From Chimaeribacter californicus (GTDB lineage Bacteria; Pseudomonadota; Gammaproteobacteria; Enterobacterales; Enterobacteriaceae), in contig NZ_PJZF01000002.1 in NCBI RefSeq assembly GCF_002858675.1, forward strand, positions 62,001 to 126,000: a stretch of 64,000 nucleotides of DNA. Reading direction: 5' to 3'. How positions within the stretch are numbered: position 1 is the stretch's first letter; each line of letters opens with the position of its first letter. The notes below the pieces were generated by a model. It saw only the letters and a program-made list of their open reading frames with translations. It was not told the DNA's origin and ran no database searches. This document shows positions 51,536 to 61,191 of the stretch, one piece after another. The position numbers and the translations under genes are program-made.

Positions 51536-52458
51536 ACGTTTTCTCCCTCGTTGCCGTTCACCAGGTTAACGAACAGCTCTTCCAGCCGGTTGGCTTTGTT
51601 ACGCATACTGAGTACCTGAATGCCCTGCTTGCTCAGCTGGCTGAACAGCCCGTTCAGCCCCTGCTCGCGCATCACGTCCACTTCCAGGGTGGAGGTGTCC
51701 ACCAGCTTGCTCTTGTAGCCTTCCAGTTTCGGCAGCGGGCTTTTCGCCGCCAGATCCAGCACAAAGGTCTCTGATTTCTGCGTCGCCAGCAGCGCTTTCA
51801 TGCTGGTGTTCTCCACCAGTTCCCCGTTCTGGATGATGCCGATGTTGCGGCACAGCATCTCCGCTTCTTCCAGATAATGGGTGGTGAGGATGATGGTGGT
51901 GCCCTGGGCGTTAAGATCTTTCAGGAAGCCCCACATGGAGCGGCGCAATTCAATGTCCACCCCGGCGGTCGGTTCATCGAGGATCAGCAGCTTCGGCTCA
52001 TGCATCAGCGCGCGCGCAATCATCAGGCGGCGCTTCATGCCGCCGGAGAGCATCCGCGCCCGTTCGTCACGCTTGCCCCAGAGATCGAGCTGCGTCAGGT
52101 ATTTCTCTGCGCGCTCCAGCGCGTCACGGCGTTTTACACCGTAGTAACCCGCCTGGTTGACCACAATCTGCATCACGGTTTCAAACGGGTTGAAGTTGAA
52201 CTCCTGCGGCACCAGCCCAAGCTGGCGTTTGGCGTTGACGATATCCTGGTCAATGTCATAGCCAAACACCCGCACCTTACCGGCCGTTTTGTTCACCAAA
52301 GAGCTGATGATACCGATGGTGGTGGATTTCCCGGCGCCGTTCGGCCCAAGAAGTGCATAAAAATCCCCGGCGTTGACCTTCAGGTCAATGCCGCGCAGCG
52401 CCTGAACCCCACCTGCATAGGTTTTGGTCAGCTGCGTGAGTTCCAGTGCATATGTCAT
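51532..52458 (-). CDS. yadG: ABC transporter ATP-binding protein YadG
   Basis: The 308-residue ATPase, same length as in E. coli, has Walker A (GPNGAGKST), a Q-loop, the signature LSGGMKRRLM, Walker B (LLILDEPTAGVD) and the switch histidine in TTHYLEEAEML. A C-terminal extension (DUF4162-like) follows. The ATG at 52458 gives MTYALELTQL; the in-frame stretch back to 52518 is not conserved. It is the first gene of yadGH and is divergent from can. Confidence 0.94.
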   Translation of the reverse strand: MTYALELTQLTKTYAGGVQALRGIDLKVNAGDFYALLGPNGAGKSTTIGIISSLVNKTAGKVRVFGYDIDQDIVNAKRQLGLVPQEFNFNPFETVMQIVVNQAGYYGVKRRDALERAEKYLTQLDLWGKRDERARMLSGGMKRRLMIARALMHEPKLLILDEPTAGVDIELRRSMWGFLKDLNAQGTTIILTTHYLEEAEMLCRNIGIIQNGELVENTSMKALLATQKSETFVLDLAAKSPLPKLEGYKSKLVDTSTLEVDVMREQGLNGLFSQLSKQGIQVLSMRNKANRLEELFVNLVNGNEGENV

Positions 52459-52600
52459 AAAAGTAGAATCACCTTGTCCTGTTGTTTCTCTGATCCCGCC
52501 GACAGGATCAGATTTCAAATTCGTGATGTATGTCCTATATTAAAGCGGCAATCTGCGCGTTACAGATTGTTCACACTTCATATGAGATTAATGATATCCC

Positions 52601-53251
52601 ATGAAAGAAATCGAAAGACTCATTGCTAACAACCGCGCCTGGTCTGAGACCATCACCAAAGACGATCCTGCCTTCTTTGAACGCCTGGCTCAGGCCCAGA
52701 AGCCGCGCTTCCTGTGGATTGGCTGCTCCGACAGCCGGGTTCCGGCAGAGCGCCTGACCGGCATGGAGCCGGGCGAGCTGTTCGTACACCGTAACGTGGC
52801 CAACCTCGTCATCCACACCGACCTCAACTGCCTCTCCGTGGTGCAGTACGCGATTGACGTCCTGCAGGTGGAACACGTGATCATCTGCGGTCACTACGGC
52901 TGTGGCGGCGTGGCGGCGGCGGTCGAAAACCCGGAGCTGGGCCTGATCAACAACTGGCTGCTGCACATCCGCGACCTGTGGTACAAGCATAGCGCGTTAC
53001 TCAGCGAACTCCCGCCCGATGAGCGCCTGGATACCCTGTGCGAGATCAACGTGGTAGAGCAGGTGTATAACCTCGGCCACTCCACCATTATGCAGGGTGC
53101 CTGGAAACGCGGGCAGAAAGTGATGCTGCACGGCTGGGTTTACGGCTTGCAGAACGGCCAGCTCAATGACCTGAACGTCACCGCCGCTAACCGTGAAACG
53201 CTGGAAATGAACTACCACAACGCCATTGCCAAGCTATTGCCGGACGTTTGA
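52601..53251 (+). CDS. can: Beta-class carbonic anhydrase Can
   Basis: Can interconverts CO2 and bicarbonate and is needed for growth in air. The 216-residue protein has zinc ligands Cys42, His98 and Cys101 ([17 protein letters not shown]) and the Asp44-Arg46 dyad. It lies between yadG (divergent) and hpt (convergent), the E. coli arrangement, and ends at a strong hairpin. Confidence 0.96.
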   Translation: MKEIERLIANNRAWSETITKDDPAFFERLAQAQKPRFLWIGCSDSRVPAERLTGMEPGELFVHRNVANLVIHTDLNCLSVVQYAIDVLQVEHVIICGHYGCGGVAAAVENPELGLINNWLLHIRDLWYKHSALLSELPPDERLDTLCEINVVEQVYNLGHSTIMQGAWKRGQKVMLHGWVYGLQNGQLNDLNVTAANRETLEMNYHNAIAKLLPDV

Positions 53252-53276
53252 CCGGCAAGCACGGAGCATAGCCAAT

Positions 53277-53325
53277 ACCGCAGCGTAAAAATTAGCTTTC
53301 CAAGCGCTTTTACCCTGCGGTTTTT
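53277..53325 (+). terminator. Terminator of can
   Basis: A 14-bp stem with one mismatch (53277-53290 with 53308-53321) is followed by a run of T to 53325. It starts 26 bases past the can stop. Confidence 0.8.
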
Positions 53326-53352
53326 CAGGAAGAAACAAGGGCGTAAAGGCAG

Positions 53353-53889
53353 TTACTCCGCGGCCGGCACCACATTGCCGATGTAAGGCAGGTGCCGGTA
53401 GCGCTGGGCGTAATCGATTCCGTACCCGACCACAAATTTATCCGGGATCGAGAAACCGATATACTCCACCGTCACGCTGACTTCCCGGCGTGACGGTTTA
53501 TCCAGCAACGTGCAGATAGCCAGGGACTTCGGCTCACGCAACGCCAGGATTTCACGCACCTTGCTCAGGGTATTGCCGGAATCGATGATGTCTTCCACGA
53601 TCAGCACATCCTTGCCCCGGATATCCTCATCCAGATCTTTCAGGATTTTCACATCACGGCTGCTGGACATGCTGTTGCCGTAGCTTGAGGCGGTCATGAA
53701 ATCGACTTCATGCGGTACCTCAATCTGGCGGCAGAGATCGGCCATAAACATGAATGAACCGCGCAACAGCCCGACCAGCACCATGTCGCTGCCGCTGTCA
53801 CGGTAGTCATTGGTGATCTGTTGGCCCAGTTCCGCAATACGCTGCCGGATCTCTTGCTCGGAAATCATGACTTCTACAGTGTGTTTCAT
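53353..53889 (-). CDS. hpt: Hypoxanthine phosphoribosyltransferase
   Basis: Hpt salvages hypoxanthine to IMP with PRPP. The 178-residue length is that of E. coli. The PRPP motif is [14 protein letters not shown] with acidic pair Glu99-Asp100, and the flexible-loop region [13 protein letters not shown] is present. In E. coli the gcd and cueO genes follow in this direction; here the neighbour is yacC. Confidence 0.97.
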   Translation of the reverse strand: MKHTVEVMISEQEIRQRIAELGQQITNDYRDSGSDMVLVGLLRGSFMFMADLCRQIEVPHEVDFMTASSYGNSMSSSRDVKILKDLDEDIRGKDVLIVEDIIDSGNTLSKVREILALREPKSLAICTLLDKPSRREVSVTVEYIGFSIPDKFVVGYGIDYAQRYRHLPYIGNVVPAAE

Positions 53890-54108
53890 AAATATTTTAT
53901 CTGTTACCTGTACGGGGTATCAGAGTTTAACATAGCCCCTGCGGCGGATCGACGCGCTGCCTTTTCAGACTCCCGGCCTGCAGGTTATCGCCCGGAGCCG
54001 CTATACTCAGGGTATTTTTCCGTTCCAGACCCTCCTTTCCCGGTACGCCTGCCGGGCGCGCAATTAATTTGGTGCGTGAATAAGTAAGTGTGATAACGTC
54101 TGCTAACC

Positions 54109-54477
54109 ATGAATAAGTCACTGATGGCAATGAAACGAACGACACTGATGATGCTGCTGCTGGGGCTGCTGGGCTTCTCCTCTGCCAGCCAGGCACTGAG
54201 CGACACCGAAGCGGAAGACCTTGCCGATTTGACGGCGGTGTTTGTCTACCTGAAGAACAACTGCGGCTACCACGATCTGCCGAATAACCAGATCAAGCAG
54301 GCGATTGTCTATTTCGCCCAGCAGAACAGTTGGGATCTCAGCAACTACAACACCTTCAACATGCGCCGGCTGGGCGAAGAGAGCTACCGCGACCTGAGCG
54401 GCATCGCGATCTCCACGCCGAACAAGTGCAAAGCGCTGGCCCGGGACTCCCTGGGACTGTTGGCTTACGCACAGTAA
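54109..54477 (+). CDS. yacC: YacC, PulS/OutS-like exported protein
   Basis: The product (122 residues from the first ATG, 115 from 54130) has a signal peptide (TLMMLLLGLLGFSSASQA) and a mature part matching E. coli YacC: SDTEAEDLADLTAVFVYLKNNCGY and KCKALARDSLGLLAYAQ, with two cysteines. The family resembles pilotins of type II secretion (PulS/OutS), but no secretion operon is here and the role is unknown. Neither start has a strong ribosome-binding site; the second gives the family's length. Confidence 0.85.
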   Translation: MNKSLMAMKRTTLMMLLLGLLGFSSASQALSDTEAEDLADLTAVFVYLKNNCGYHDLPNNQIKQAIVYFAQQNSWDLSNYNTFNMRRLGEESYRDLSGIAISTPNKCKALARDSLGLLAYAQ

Positions 54478-54508
54478 CCCGCCTGCTGCCCGTCAGGCGG
54501 GCACTTTT
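54478..54508 (+). terminator. Terminator of yacC
   Basis: CCCGCCTG (54478-54485) pairs with CAGGCGGG (54494-54501), followed by CACTTTT. It begins directly after the yacC stop. Confidence 0.75.
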
Positions 54509-55097
54509 CCCCCTGCCGCAGCCCTGTGTTTTCAGCATAATCCTCTGCCCTGCCCTCTCCTGCCCTGATGCTTCAACCGGCCTTAACCTACTGGCGCAAG
54601 GGATTACAATTTTTCCGCCTCGTTACGCAACCGGTTTACCTTTAGGGTCATGATCATCAGGTGCGGAGCGGAAAAAATTGCCCGCTGCCCTCGGCTTATC
54701 TATTTTTTAAATTCTTGTTAAATCTTTGTTGGAATATATTTGTTGTAAACAGGTGTCCTGTGGGTTGAATTACGGCGGGTAATTAATTACTATTTCTTAA
54801 CACTATTTAATCCTTAAGTTAAATTTATCCCGTTTTTTATTTACTTTATTATCTCTGCATTAAGTCAAATTTATTGCCCTGCCCCAGACGGCAATTCTGT
54901 CATTAAGCCAAATTAGCAGCATATCCCCCACGTTTTATACCAAATCATTGGCGTTACTCACTCTTTATTTAGGCTAACTCAGCTGACAACGCTTTGTTTT
55001 CCTTGATTTTAAATTGAGCTATTTATCCCACCTTATTCTGCCGTTCGCATTTCTGCACTTTTTTTACACTCATCACTCCTGCTAATCACTCTAAAGA
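54509..55097. other. AT-rich non-coding region upstream of the outer-membrane protein gene
   Basis: About 590 bases without a gene. From about 54690 to 55090 the sequence is strikingly AT-rich compared with the GC-rich surroundings, with many T and A runs and several possible -10 elements. This composition is typical of H-NS-bound, horizontally acquired DNA. I see no direct repeats, integrase or tRNA that would mark an attachment site. Confidence 0.6.
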
Positions 55098-55973
55098 ATG
55101 CCGACTATGAAAATAACATTTTGCACCGCGCTTGCCGCCACCCTCACCACGGCCGGCGTATTGCTTTCTGGCGTTGCCAGCGCCGGGGAAAATCCGTTCA
55201 GTGCCTCTACCCGTAATTACGCCAGTGCCGGTGTGGAATATTTCAAGTGGGATGAAACCGTCGATAACCTCGACCGGAAATATGTGCAGGAACACGGCCC
55301 GCGTTTCCGGGTGAATACCGGTGCCAATAACTACGTGGACGCCCGCCGCGGTACGCTGAAAGGCTGGGAAATGAGCCTGATGGCCGGTGCGGTAAGCTAC
55401 CGTGGCGGTGCGCTCGACCCGCAATACAATTTGCCGCCCGGCTCGCTGAAAGGCGAAACCTGGTATACCGGTTACAGCGCGGACATGACCCGCGGTTACC
55501 GGATGCGCGCCTCAGAAAACGTCTCGTTTGACCTGAAAGGCTCGCTGGGTGCCCAGGCCTGGCTGCGTAACATCCGTTCAGACGATGTTTATGTCGCTTC
55601 CGAACAGCGTACCCGCCGCTTTGGCGCGGTGGAAGTGTCGCTTCAGCCTTACGCCAAAGCGGGTGCCGGGGTGAACTGGCAGATGACGCCGGCGTCCCAG
55701 GTGAGCCTGGAAGGCGGCGCGCTTTACCCGATCCAGACCTGGACCCACAGCAACGCCGGGGATGTCTGGTTGCAGCCGAAATCACGCCTGTCTCCGTACG
55801 CGGCGCTGACCTGGAACGTAACGCGTGATGTGTTCGTGAAGGCCTATTACGTGCACCAGAAATATGGCAAGTCTGACACCGAGCGCGGCATGTTGGGCGA
55901 TAAGGCGATGAACTTCTATCAGCCGGCCACCACCACCTCGTCAGCGGGCCTGGAGTTTGGCTTCTACTATTAA
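55098..55973 (+). CDS. Putative outer membrane beta-barrel protein
   Basis: The 291-residue product has a signal peptide (MKITFCTALAATLTTAGVLLSGVASAG). The mature part is rich in alternating aromatic and polar residues typical of barrel strands (WEMSLMAGAVSYRGG, GAVEVSLQPYAKAGAGVNWQM, YAALTWNVTRDVFVKAYYVHQKYG) and ends LEFGFYY with a C-terminal aromatic residue, the usual barrel-assembly signal. I do not recognise a named family. The second ATG at 55107 may be the true start. It replaces the speD-speE pair found here in E. coli, and its AT-rich upstream region points to transfer. Confidence 0.75.
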   Translation: MPTMKITFCTALAATLTTAGVLLSGVASAGENPFSASTRNYASAGVEYFKWDETVDNLDRKYVQEHGPRFRVNTGANNYVDARRGTLKGWEMSLMAGAVSYRGGALDPQYNLPPGSLKGETWYTGYSADMTRGYRMRASENVSFDLKGSLGAQAWLRNIRSDDVYVASEQRTRRFGAVEVSLQPYAKAGAGVNWQMTPASQVSLEGGALYPIQTWTHSNAGDVWLQPKSRLSPYAALTWNVTRDVFVKAYYVHQKYGKSDTERGMLGDKAMNFYQPATTTSSAGLEFGFYY

Positions 55974-56027
55974 GGAATCACAGGTCATGGATGCCGGACA
56001 CCGCCGGCCAGTTACTGGCCGGCCCCT

Positions 56028-56390
56028 TCAGCGCCCGTTGATAAACGCCCGGTACTTTTTCACCACCTCCAGAAAGTCCTCCAGGCCGCACAGCGACAGG
56101 CTCTCCTCATTGTAGTAACTCATCCCCTCTTCCATCTCGTCGCCTTCAAACTCCAGCAGATTGGCGCGGATCATCACCTCTTCGCCATCCAGCCAGAGCG
56201 TGTACTCACGCCCTTCACGCTGCCACTGGCGCTCGGTGCCTTTGACCGTGGCTGCCTGCGTCTCGACCTCATCCAGCAGCGCCAAATCGCCTTTAACCTC
56301 TTCATTGAACCAATGGCCCACCACTTCGTGGCCCATTGAGAACCGCACCTGCACCTGGCCGGTGATATCACGCAAAAACTCGTAGTCCAT
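56028..56390 (-). CDS. yacL: UPF0231 family protein YacL
   Basis: The 120-residue acidic protein closely follows E. coli YacL ([32 protein letters not shown] at the start, here cited in parts: [11 protein letters not shown] and [12 protein letters not shown]). It has no known function and no signal peptide. It lies downstream of acnB as in E. coli, separated from it by a terminator. Confidence 0.93.
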   Translation of the reverse strand: MDYEFLRDITGQVQVRFSMGHEVVGHWFNEEVKGDLALLDEVETQAATVKGTERQWQREGREYTLWLDGEEVMIRANLLEFEGDEMEEGMSYYNEESLSLCGLEDFLEVVKKYRAFINGR

Positions 56391-56503
56391 GATGTTCTCT
56401 CCCCTGTTGATCCGCTAAGTGTAGCCTGATGCCGCCCGGCAAAGCGCTATGCTGCGCCCATTTCCGGCTGCCGCAACCGGGCGGTAAAAACCGTCCATAA
56501 AAA

Positions 56504-56527
56504 AAGGAGGCCCGCCGGGGCCTCCTT
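56504..56527 (-). terminator. Terminator of acnB
   Basis: AAGGAGGCCC (56504-56513) pairs with GGGCCTCCTT (56518-56527) around a four-base loop. The A-run on the left becomes the U-tract on minus. It starts about 24 bases past the acnB stop. Confidence 0.88.
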
Positions 56528-56550
56528 GTTGCGTCGCGCACTATAGCCGC

Positions 56551-59148
56551 TTACACCGCAGTTTGGAAGATAACGCCATCCGCTTTTTCGGTGTACTGGT
56601 CGAGCTGGTCAAAGTTCAGGTAGCGGTAGGTGTCCACTGCCGTCTTATCTACCTGCGCCATGTACTCCTGGTACTCCTGCGGGGTCGGCAGGCGGCCCAG
56701 CAGCGAGGCTACCGCCGCCAGCTCAGCGGACGCCAGGTAGACGTCTGCGCCGTTGCCCAGGCGGTTCGGGAAGTTACGCGTGGAGGTGGAGACCACCGTC
56801 GCGCCGTCCGCCACCCGCGCCTGGTTACCCATGCAGAGGGAGCAACCCGGGATCTCGATGCGCGCACCGCTCTTACCGAAGACGCTGTAGTAGCCCTCTT
56901 CGGTGAGCTGCGCGGCGTCCATCTTGGTCGGCGGGGCGACCCACAGGCGGGTCGGCAGCTGGCCTTTGTGCTGATCCAGCAGCTTGCCGGCCGCACGGAA
57001 GTGGCCGATGTTGGTCATGCAGGAGCCGATGAACACCTCGTCAATGTGGCTGTTGGCCACCGAGGAGAGCAGGCGCGCGTCGTCCGGGTCATTCGGCGCA
57101 CACAGGATCGGCTCTTTGACGTCAGCCAGATCGATCTCGATCACCGCGGCGTACTCGGCGTCAGCATCCGCTTCCAGCAGTTGCGGGTCAGCCAGCCATT
57201 TCTCCATGCCCTGGATGCGGCGCTCCAGCGTACGGCGGTCGCCGTAGCCTTCGGCAATCATCCACTTCAGCAGCACGATATTGGAGGTCAGGTATTCGAT
57301 GATCGGCGCCTGGTCCAGCTTGATGGTACAGCCGGCAGCGGAACGCTCTGCGGAGGCATCTGCCAGTTCAAAGGCTTGTTCAACCTTCAGCTCCGGCAGG
57401 CCTTCGATCTCCAGAATACGGCCGGAGAAGATGTTCTTCTTGCCCTTTTTCTCCACGGTCAGCAGGCCCTGCTGGATCGCGTAGTAAGGGATGGCGTGCA
57501 CCAGATCGCGCAGGGTGATGCCCGGCTGCATTTTGCCTTTGAAGCGCACCAGCACCGATTCCGGCATGTCCAGCGGCATCACGCCGGTGGCGGCGGCAAA
57601 CGCTACCAGCCCGGAACCGGCCGGGAACGACAGCCCGATCGGGAAGCGGGTGTGGGAGTCACCGCCGGTGCCGACGGTGTCCGGCAGCAGCATACGGTTC
57701 AGCCACGAGTGGATGATGCCGTCGCCCGGGCGCAGCGACACGCCGCCACGGTTCATAATGAAGTCCGGCAGCGTGTGGTGGGTGGTCACATCCACCGGCT
57801 TCGGATAGGCCGCGGTGTGGCAGAAGGACTGCATCACCAGGTCAGCGGAGAAGCCGAGGCAGGCCAGATCTTTCAGCTCGTCACGGGTCATCGGGCCGGT
57901 GGTGTCCTGTGAACCGACGGAGGTCATTTTCGGTTCGCAGTATTCGCCAGGGCGCACGCCGGTGACGCCGCAGGCGCGGCCCACCATTTTCTGCGCCAGG
58001 GAGAAGCCTTTGTCGCTGGCCGCTACCGGGCGGGCGATGCGGAACACATCGCTGTGCGGCAGGCCCAGCGATTCACGCGCCCGGGAGGTCAGGCCACGGC
58101 CCACGATCAGCGGGATGCGGCCGCCGGCGCGGACTTCGTCCAGCAGCACGTCGGTTTTCAGCTCAAAGGTGGCGATCAGTTCATTGGTGTCGTGATTACG
58201 CACTTCCCCTTTGTACGGGTAGATGTCGATCACATCGCCCATATTCAGGTTAGAAACGTCCAGCTCGATCGGCAGTGCGCCGGCATCTTCCATGGTGTTG
58301 AAGAAGATCGGGGCAATTTTGCCGCCCAGCACCACGCCGCCGCCGCGTTTGTTCGGCACGAACGGGATGTCGTCGCCCATGAACCACAGCACCGAGTTGG
58401 TGGCGGATTTACGGGAAGAGCCGGTACCGACCACGTCACCGACGTAGGCCAGCGGGAAGCCTTTCTGGTTCAGCGCCTCGATCTGTTTGATCGGGCCGAC
58501 GCTGCCCGGCTGATCCGGCTCAATGCCTTCACGGGCGTTTTTCAGCATCGCCAGCGCATGCAGCGGGATGTCCGGGCGTGACCAGGCATCCTGCGCCGGT
58601 GACAGGTCATCGGTGTTGGTTTCACCAGTGACTTTAAACACGGTGACGGTAAGTTTGTCCGCCAGTTGCGGGCGGCTCAGGTACCATTCGGCTTCCGCCC
58701 AGGATTTCATCACCTGTTGCGCGTAAACATTCCCGGCCTGTGCTTTCTCTTCCACGTCATAGAAGTTATCGAACATCAGCAGCGTATGGGACAGCGCCTT
58801 GGCCGCAATCGGGGCCAGTTGCTCATGGTCCAGGGCTTCAATCAGGGGCTGGATGTTGTAGCCGCCCTGCATGGTGCCCAGCAGTTCGATGGCTTTTTCC
58901 GGGGTAATCAGGGGGGAGTGGGTGTCGCCTTTGGCGACCGCGGCCAGGAAGCCGGCTTTTACGTAGGCAGCTTCATCAACGCCCGGCGGTACACGGTTAA
59001 TCAACAGGTCTAACAGGACTTCTTCTTCGCCCGCGGGCGGATTCTTCAGTGACTCAACCAGCGCGGCCATTTGGGAAGCATCTAATGGCTTGGGGGCAAT
59101 GCCCTCTGCAGCACGCTCGGCTACGTGCTTACGGTATTCTTCTAGCAC
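56551..59148 (-). CDS. acnB: Bifunctional aconitate hydratase 2 / 2-methylisocitrate dehydratase AcnB
   Basis: AcnB is the main TCA-cycle aconitase and, when its cluster is lost, binds mRNA. The 865-residue length equals that of E. coli. The N-terminal HEAT-like domain is followed by the swivelling domain 4 and the catalytic domains. Cluster cysteines appear in [16 protein letters not shown] and CSLCMGNQ, and DSHTRFPIG and [14 protein letters not shown] are conserved. A candidate CRP site lies upstream. E. coli yacH, between lpd and acnB, is absent. Confidence 0.97.
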   Translation of the reverse strand: MLEEYRKHVAERAAEGIAPKPLDASQMAALVESLKNPPAGEEEVLLDLLINRVPPGVDEAAYVKAGFLAAVAKGDTHSPLITPEKAIELLGTMQGGYNIQPLIEALDHEQLAPIAAKALSHTLLMFDNFYDVEEKAQAGNVYAQQVMKSWAEAEWYLSRPQLADKLTVTVFKVTGETNTDDLSPAQDAWSRPDIPLHALAMLKNAREGIEPDQPGSVGPIKQIEALNQKGFPLAYVGDVVGTGSSRKSATNSVLWFMGDDIPFVPNKRGGGVVLGGKIAPIFFNTMEDAGALPIELDVSNLNMGDVIDIYPYKGEVRNHDTNELIATFELKTDVLLDEVRAGGRIPLIVGRGLTSRARESLGLPHSDVFRIARPVAASDKGFSLAQKMVGRACGVTGVRPGEYCEPKMTSVGSQDTTGPMTRDELKDLACLGFSADLVMQSFCHTAAYPKPVDVTTHHTLPDFIMNRGGVSLRPGDGIIHSWLNRMLLPDTVGTGGDSHTRFPIGLSFPAGSGLVAFAAATGVMPLDMPESVLVRFKGKMQPGITLRDLVHAIPYYAIQQGLLTVEKKGKKNIFSGRILEIEGLPELKVEQAFELADASAERSAAGCTIKLDQAPIIEYLTSNIVLLKWMIAEGYGDRRTLERRIQGMEKWLADPQLLEADADAEYAAVIEIDLADVKEPILCAPNDPDDARLLSSVANSHIDEVFIGSCMTNIGHFRAAGKLLDQHKGQLPTRLWVAPPTKMDAAQLTEEGYYSVFGKSGARIEIPGCSLCMGNQARVADGATVVSTSTRNFPNRLGNGADVYLASAELAAVASLLGRLPTPQEYQEYMAQVDKTAVDTYRYLNFDQLDQYTEKADGVIFQTAV

Positions 59149-59465
59149 GACTCTCTCCTCGCTCTCATTGTCATTTATTGTGCCTGGCTATCCATATTCA
59201 TACCGGTGTAAAACCTGCCGCCCTGCGCACAGGGTTTTTCGCCTGATGAGATTTTTTGCCTTTCAACGCTCGACTTCATGAAACACCACAGCACTACGGT
59301 CAATCACCTGGACTGTAAGGGTACAGCGCCCGGTTCCGCCCAGCCAGCATATCAGGATTTGAATCGGTTGTTAATTCGTTCACATAAAAGCAACATTAAA
59401 TCTTTGCTGAATCGTTGACCACAGGGGAATCGTCTGAGGCCATGGCAGGCGGGGAACCGGAATAA
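59149..59465. other. acnB upstream region
   Basis: About 317 bases without a gene, between acnB and the lpd terminator, should hold the acnB promoter. It includes a candidate CRP site at 59369-59384 and AT-rich stretches at 59350-59410. No open frame of note. Confidence 0.5.
59369..59384. promoter_or_regulatory. Putative CRP site upstream of acnB
   Basis: TGTTA-ATTCGT-TCACA matches the CRP consensus TGTGA-N6-TCACA at nine of ten positions. It lies about 220 bases upstream of the acnB start. E. coli acnB is activated by CRP. Confidence 0.45.
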
Positions 59466-59493
59466 AAAAACGGCGCCTTTCGGCACCGTTTTT
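59466..59493. terminator. Terminator of lpd
   Basis: AAAAACGGCGCC (59466-59477) pairs with GGCACCGTTTTT (59482-59493), with one mismatch, around TTTC. A- and T-rich flanks make it potentially two-way. It is 24 bases past the lpd stop. Confidence 0.8.
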
Positions 59494-59517
59494 ATCATGC
59501 TGAACCGGGGCGGGAAA

Positions 59518-60942
59518 TTATTTCTTCTTCGCTTTCGGGTTCGGCAGGTCGGTGATGCTGCCTTCGAAGATCTCAGCGGCGAGACCTACGGATTCATGCA
59601 GCGTCGGGTGCGCGTGGATGGTCAGCGCGATGTCTTCGGCATCACAACCCATCTCAATCGCCAGGCCGATTTCGCCCAGCAGCTCGCCGCCGTTGGTGCC
59701 AACCACGGCACCGCCGATCACACGGTGGGTCTCTTTGTCGAAGATAAGCTTGGTCATGCCGTCTGCACAGTCAGAGGCGATGGCACGGCCGGAGGCTGCC
59801 CACGGGAAGGTGGCGGTCTCGTAGCTGATGCCCTTCTCTTTCGCTTCTTTCTCGGTCAGGCCAACCCATGCCACTTCCGGCTCGGTATAGGCGATGGACG
59901 GGATCACTTTCGGGTCGAAGTAGTGTTTCTTACCGGAGATCACTTCCGCAGCCACGTGGCCTTCATGCACGCCTTTGTGCGCCAGCATCGGCTGGCCGAC
60001 GATGTCACCGATGGCGAAGATGTGCGGCACGTTGGTGCGCATCTGTTTGTCGACGTGGATAAAGCCACGGTCGTCCACTTCAACGCCCGCTTTACCGGCA
60101 TCCATCAGTTTGCCGTTCGGCACACGGCCGATCGCCACCAGCACCGCGTCATAACGCTGCGGTTCAGCCGGGGCTTTCTTGCCTTCCATGGTGACGTAGA
60201 TGCCGTCTTCTTTGGCTTCTACCGCCGTCACTTTGGTTTCCAGCATCAGGTTGAACTGCTTGCTGATGCGCTTGGTGAAGACTTTCACCACGTCTTTGTC
60301 CGCCGCCGGGATCACCTGGTCAAACATCTCAACCACGTCGATTTTAGAGCCCAGTGCGTGATAAACGGTGCCCATTTCCAGGCCGATGATACCGCCGCCC
60401 ATCACCAGCAGGCGCTCAGGCACTTCTTTCAGCTCCAGGGCGGACGTCGAATCCCACACGCGCGGGTCGTCGTGCGGAATGAAAGGCAATTGGATCGGAC
60501 GGGAACCCGCCGCGATGATGGCATTGTCGAAGGTGATGGTGGTTGCACCATTTTCGCCTTCAACCTGCAGGGTGTTGGCACCGGTGAATTTCCCGAAGCC
60601 GTTGACAACTTTCACCTTACGCTGTTTGGCCATGCCGGAGAGGCCGCCGGTCAGCTGGTTAATGACCTTCTCTTTCCAGGTACGGATTTTGGTGATGTCC
60701 GTTCTCGGCTCGCCGAACACCACGCCATGTTCCGCCAGTGCTTTGGCTTCTTCAATGACTTTGGCGACGTGCAGCAGCGCCTTGGAAGGGATACAGCCCA
60801 CGTTCAGGCAGACACCGCCCAGCGTGGAATAGCGTTCAACCAGAACCGTTTCAAGACCTAAATCAGCGCAACGAAAGGCCGCAGAGTAACCTGCAGGGCC
60901 TGCCCCAAGTACCACAACCTGGGTTTTGATTTCTGTACTCAT
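59518..60942 (-). CDS. lpd: Dihydrolipoyl dehydrogenase Lpd (E3)
   Basis: Lpd reoxidises the lipoyl arms of the pyruvate and 2-oxoglutarate dehydrogenases and the glycine cleavage system. The 474-residue length equals that of E. coli. It has the FAD site GAGPAGYSAA, the redox disulfide Cys45-Cys50 (GGVCLNVGCIPS), the NAD site MGGGIIGLEMG, and the His-Glu pair in HAHPTLHESVG. Of two adjacent ATGs, the second (60942) is better spaced from AGAGG. It follows aceEF after about 250 bases with its own likely promoter. Confidence 0.98.
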   Translation of the reverse strand: MSTEIKTQVVVLGAGPAGYSAAFRCADLGLETVLVERYSTLGGVCLNVGCIPSKALLHVAKVIEEAKALAEHGVVFGEPRTDITKIRTWKEKVINQLTGGLSGMAKQRKVKVVNGFGKFTGANTLQVEGENGATTITFDNAIIAAGSRPIQLPFIPHDDPRVWDSTSALELKEVPERLLVMGGGIIGLEMGTVYHALGSKIDVVEMFDQVIPAADKDVVKVFTKRISKQFNLMLETKVTAVEAKEDGIYVTMEGKKAPAEPQRYDAVLVAIGRVPNGKLMDAGKAGVEVDDRGFIHVDKQMRTNVPHIFAIGDIVGQPMLAHKGVHEGHVAAEVISGKKHYFDPKVIPSIAYTEPEVAWVGLTEKEAKEKGISYETATFPWAASGRAIASDCADGMTKLIFDKETHRVIGGAVVGTNGGELLGEIGLAIEMGCDAEDIALTIHAHPTLHESVGLAAEIFEGSITDLPNPKAKKK

Positions 60943-61163
60943 CATGACCTCTTAATTGATTGTCCGGCGGGTCAGACGTCAGTTTTGTCGCTTGTAGAAT
61001 TCATAACGCCCTTCATCCACCGGGACGCTTACACCGCGAGCAGTTTACAGAATTGTTAACAACCTGCAAAGCAAGTTCGAGTGTTCAGTGTCTTAGCGAT
61101 CGGGTTACACCAGGTTATACACCCGATGAAACCGGCGGCGACCATGCCGATGCCAAAAAACTC

Positions 61164-61185
61164 AGGCCGGCCCGAAGGCCGGCCT
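61164..61185 (-). terminator. Hairpin downstream of aceF
   Basis: A 9-bp GC stem (AGGCCGGCC 61164-61172, GGCCGGCCT 61177-61185) closes a four-base loop. On the minus strand it is followed by GAG and six T. It lies six bases past the aceF stop and may end aceEF or reduce read-through into lpd. Confidence 0.75.
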
Positions 61186-61191
61186 GTGCGC

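Noticed and set aside
59497-60861. 454-codon frame antisense to lpd
   Set aside because: Shadow of the lpd codon pattern, His/Phe/Arg-rich, without a recognisable domain.
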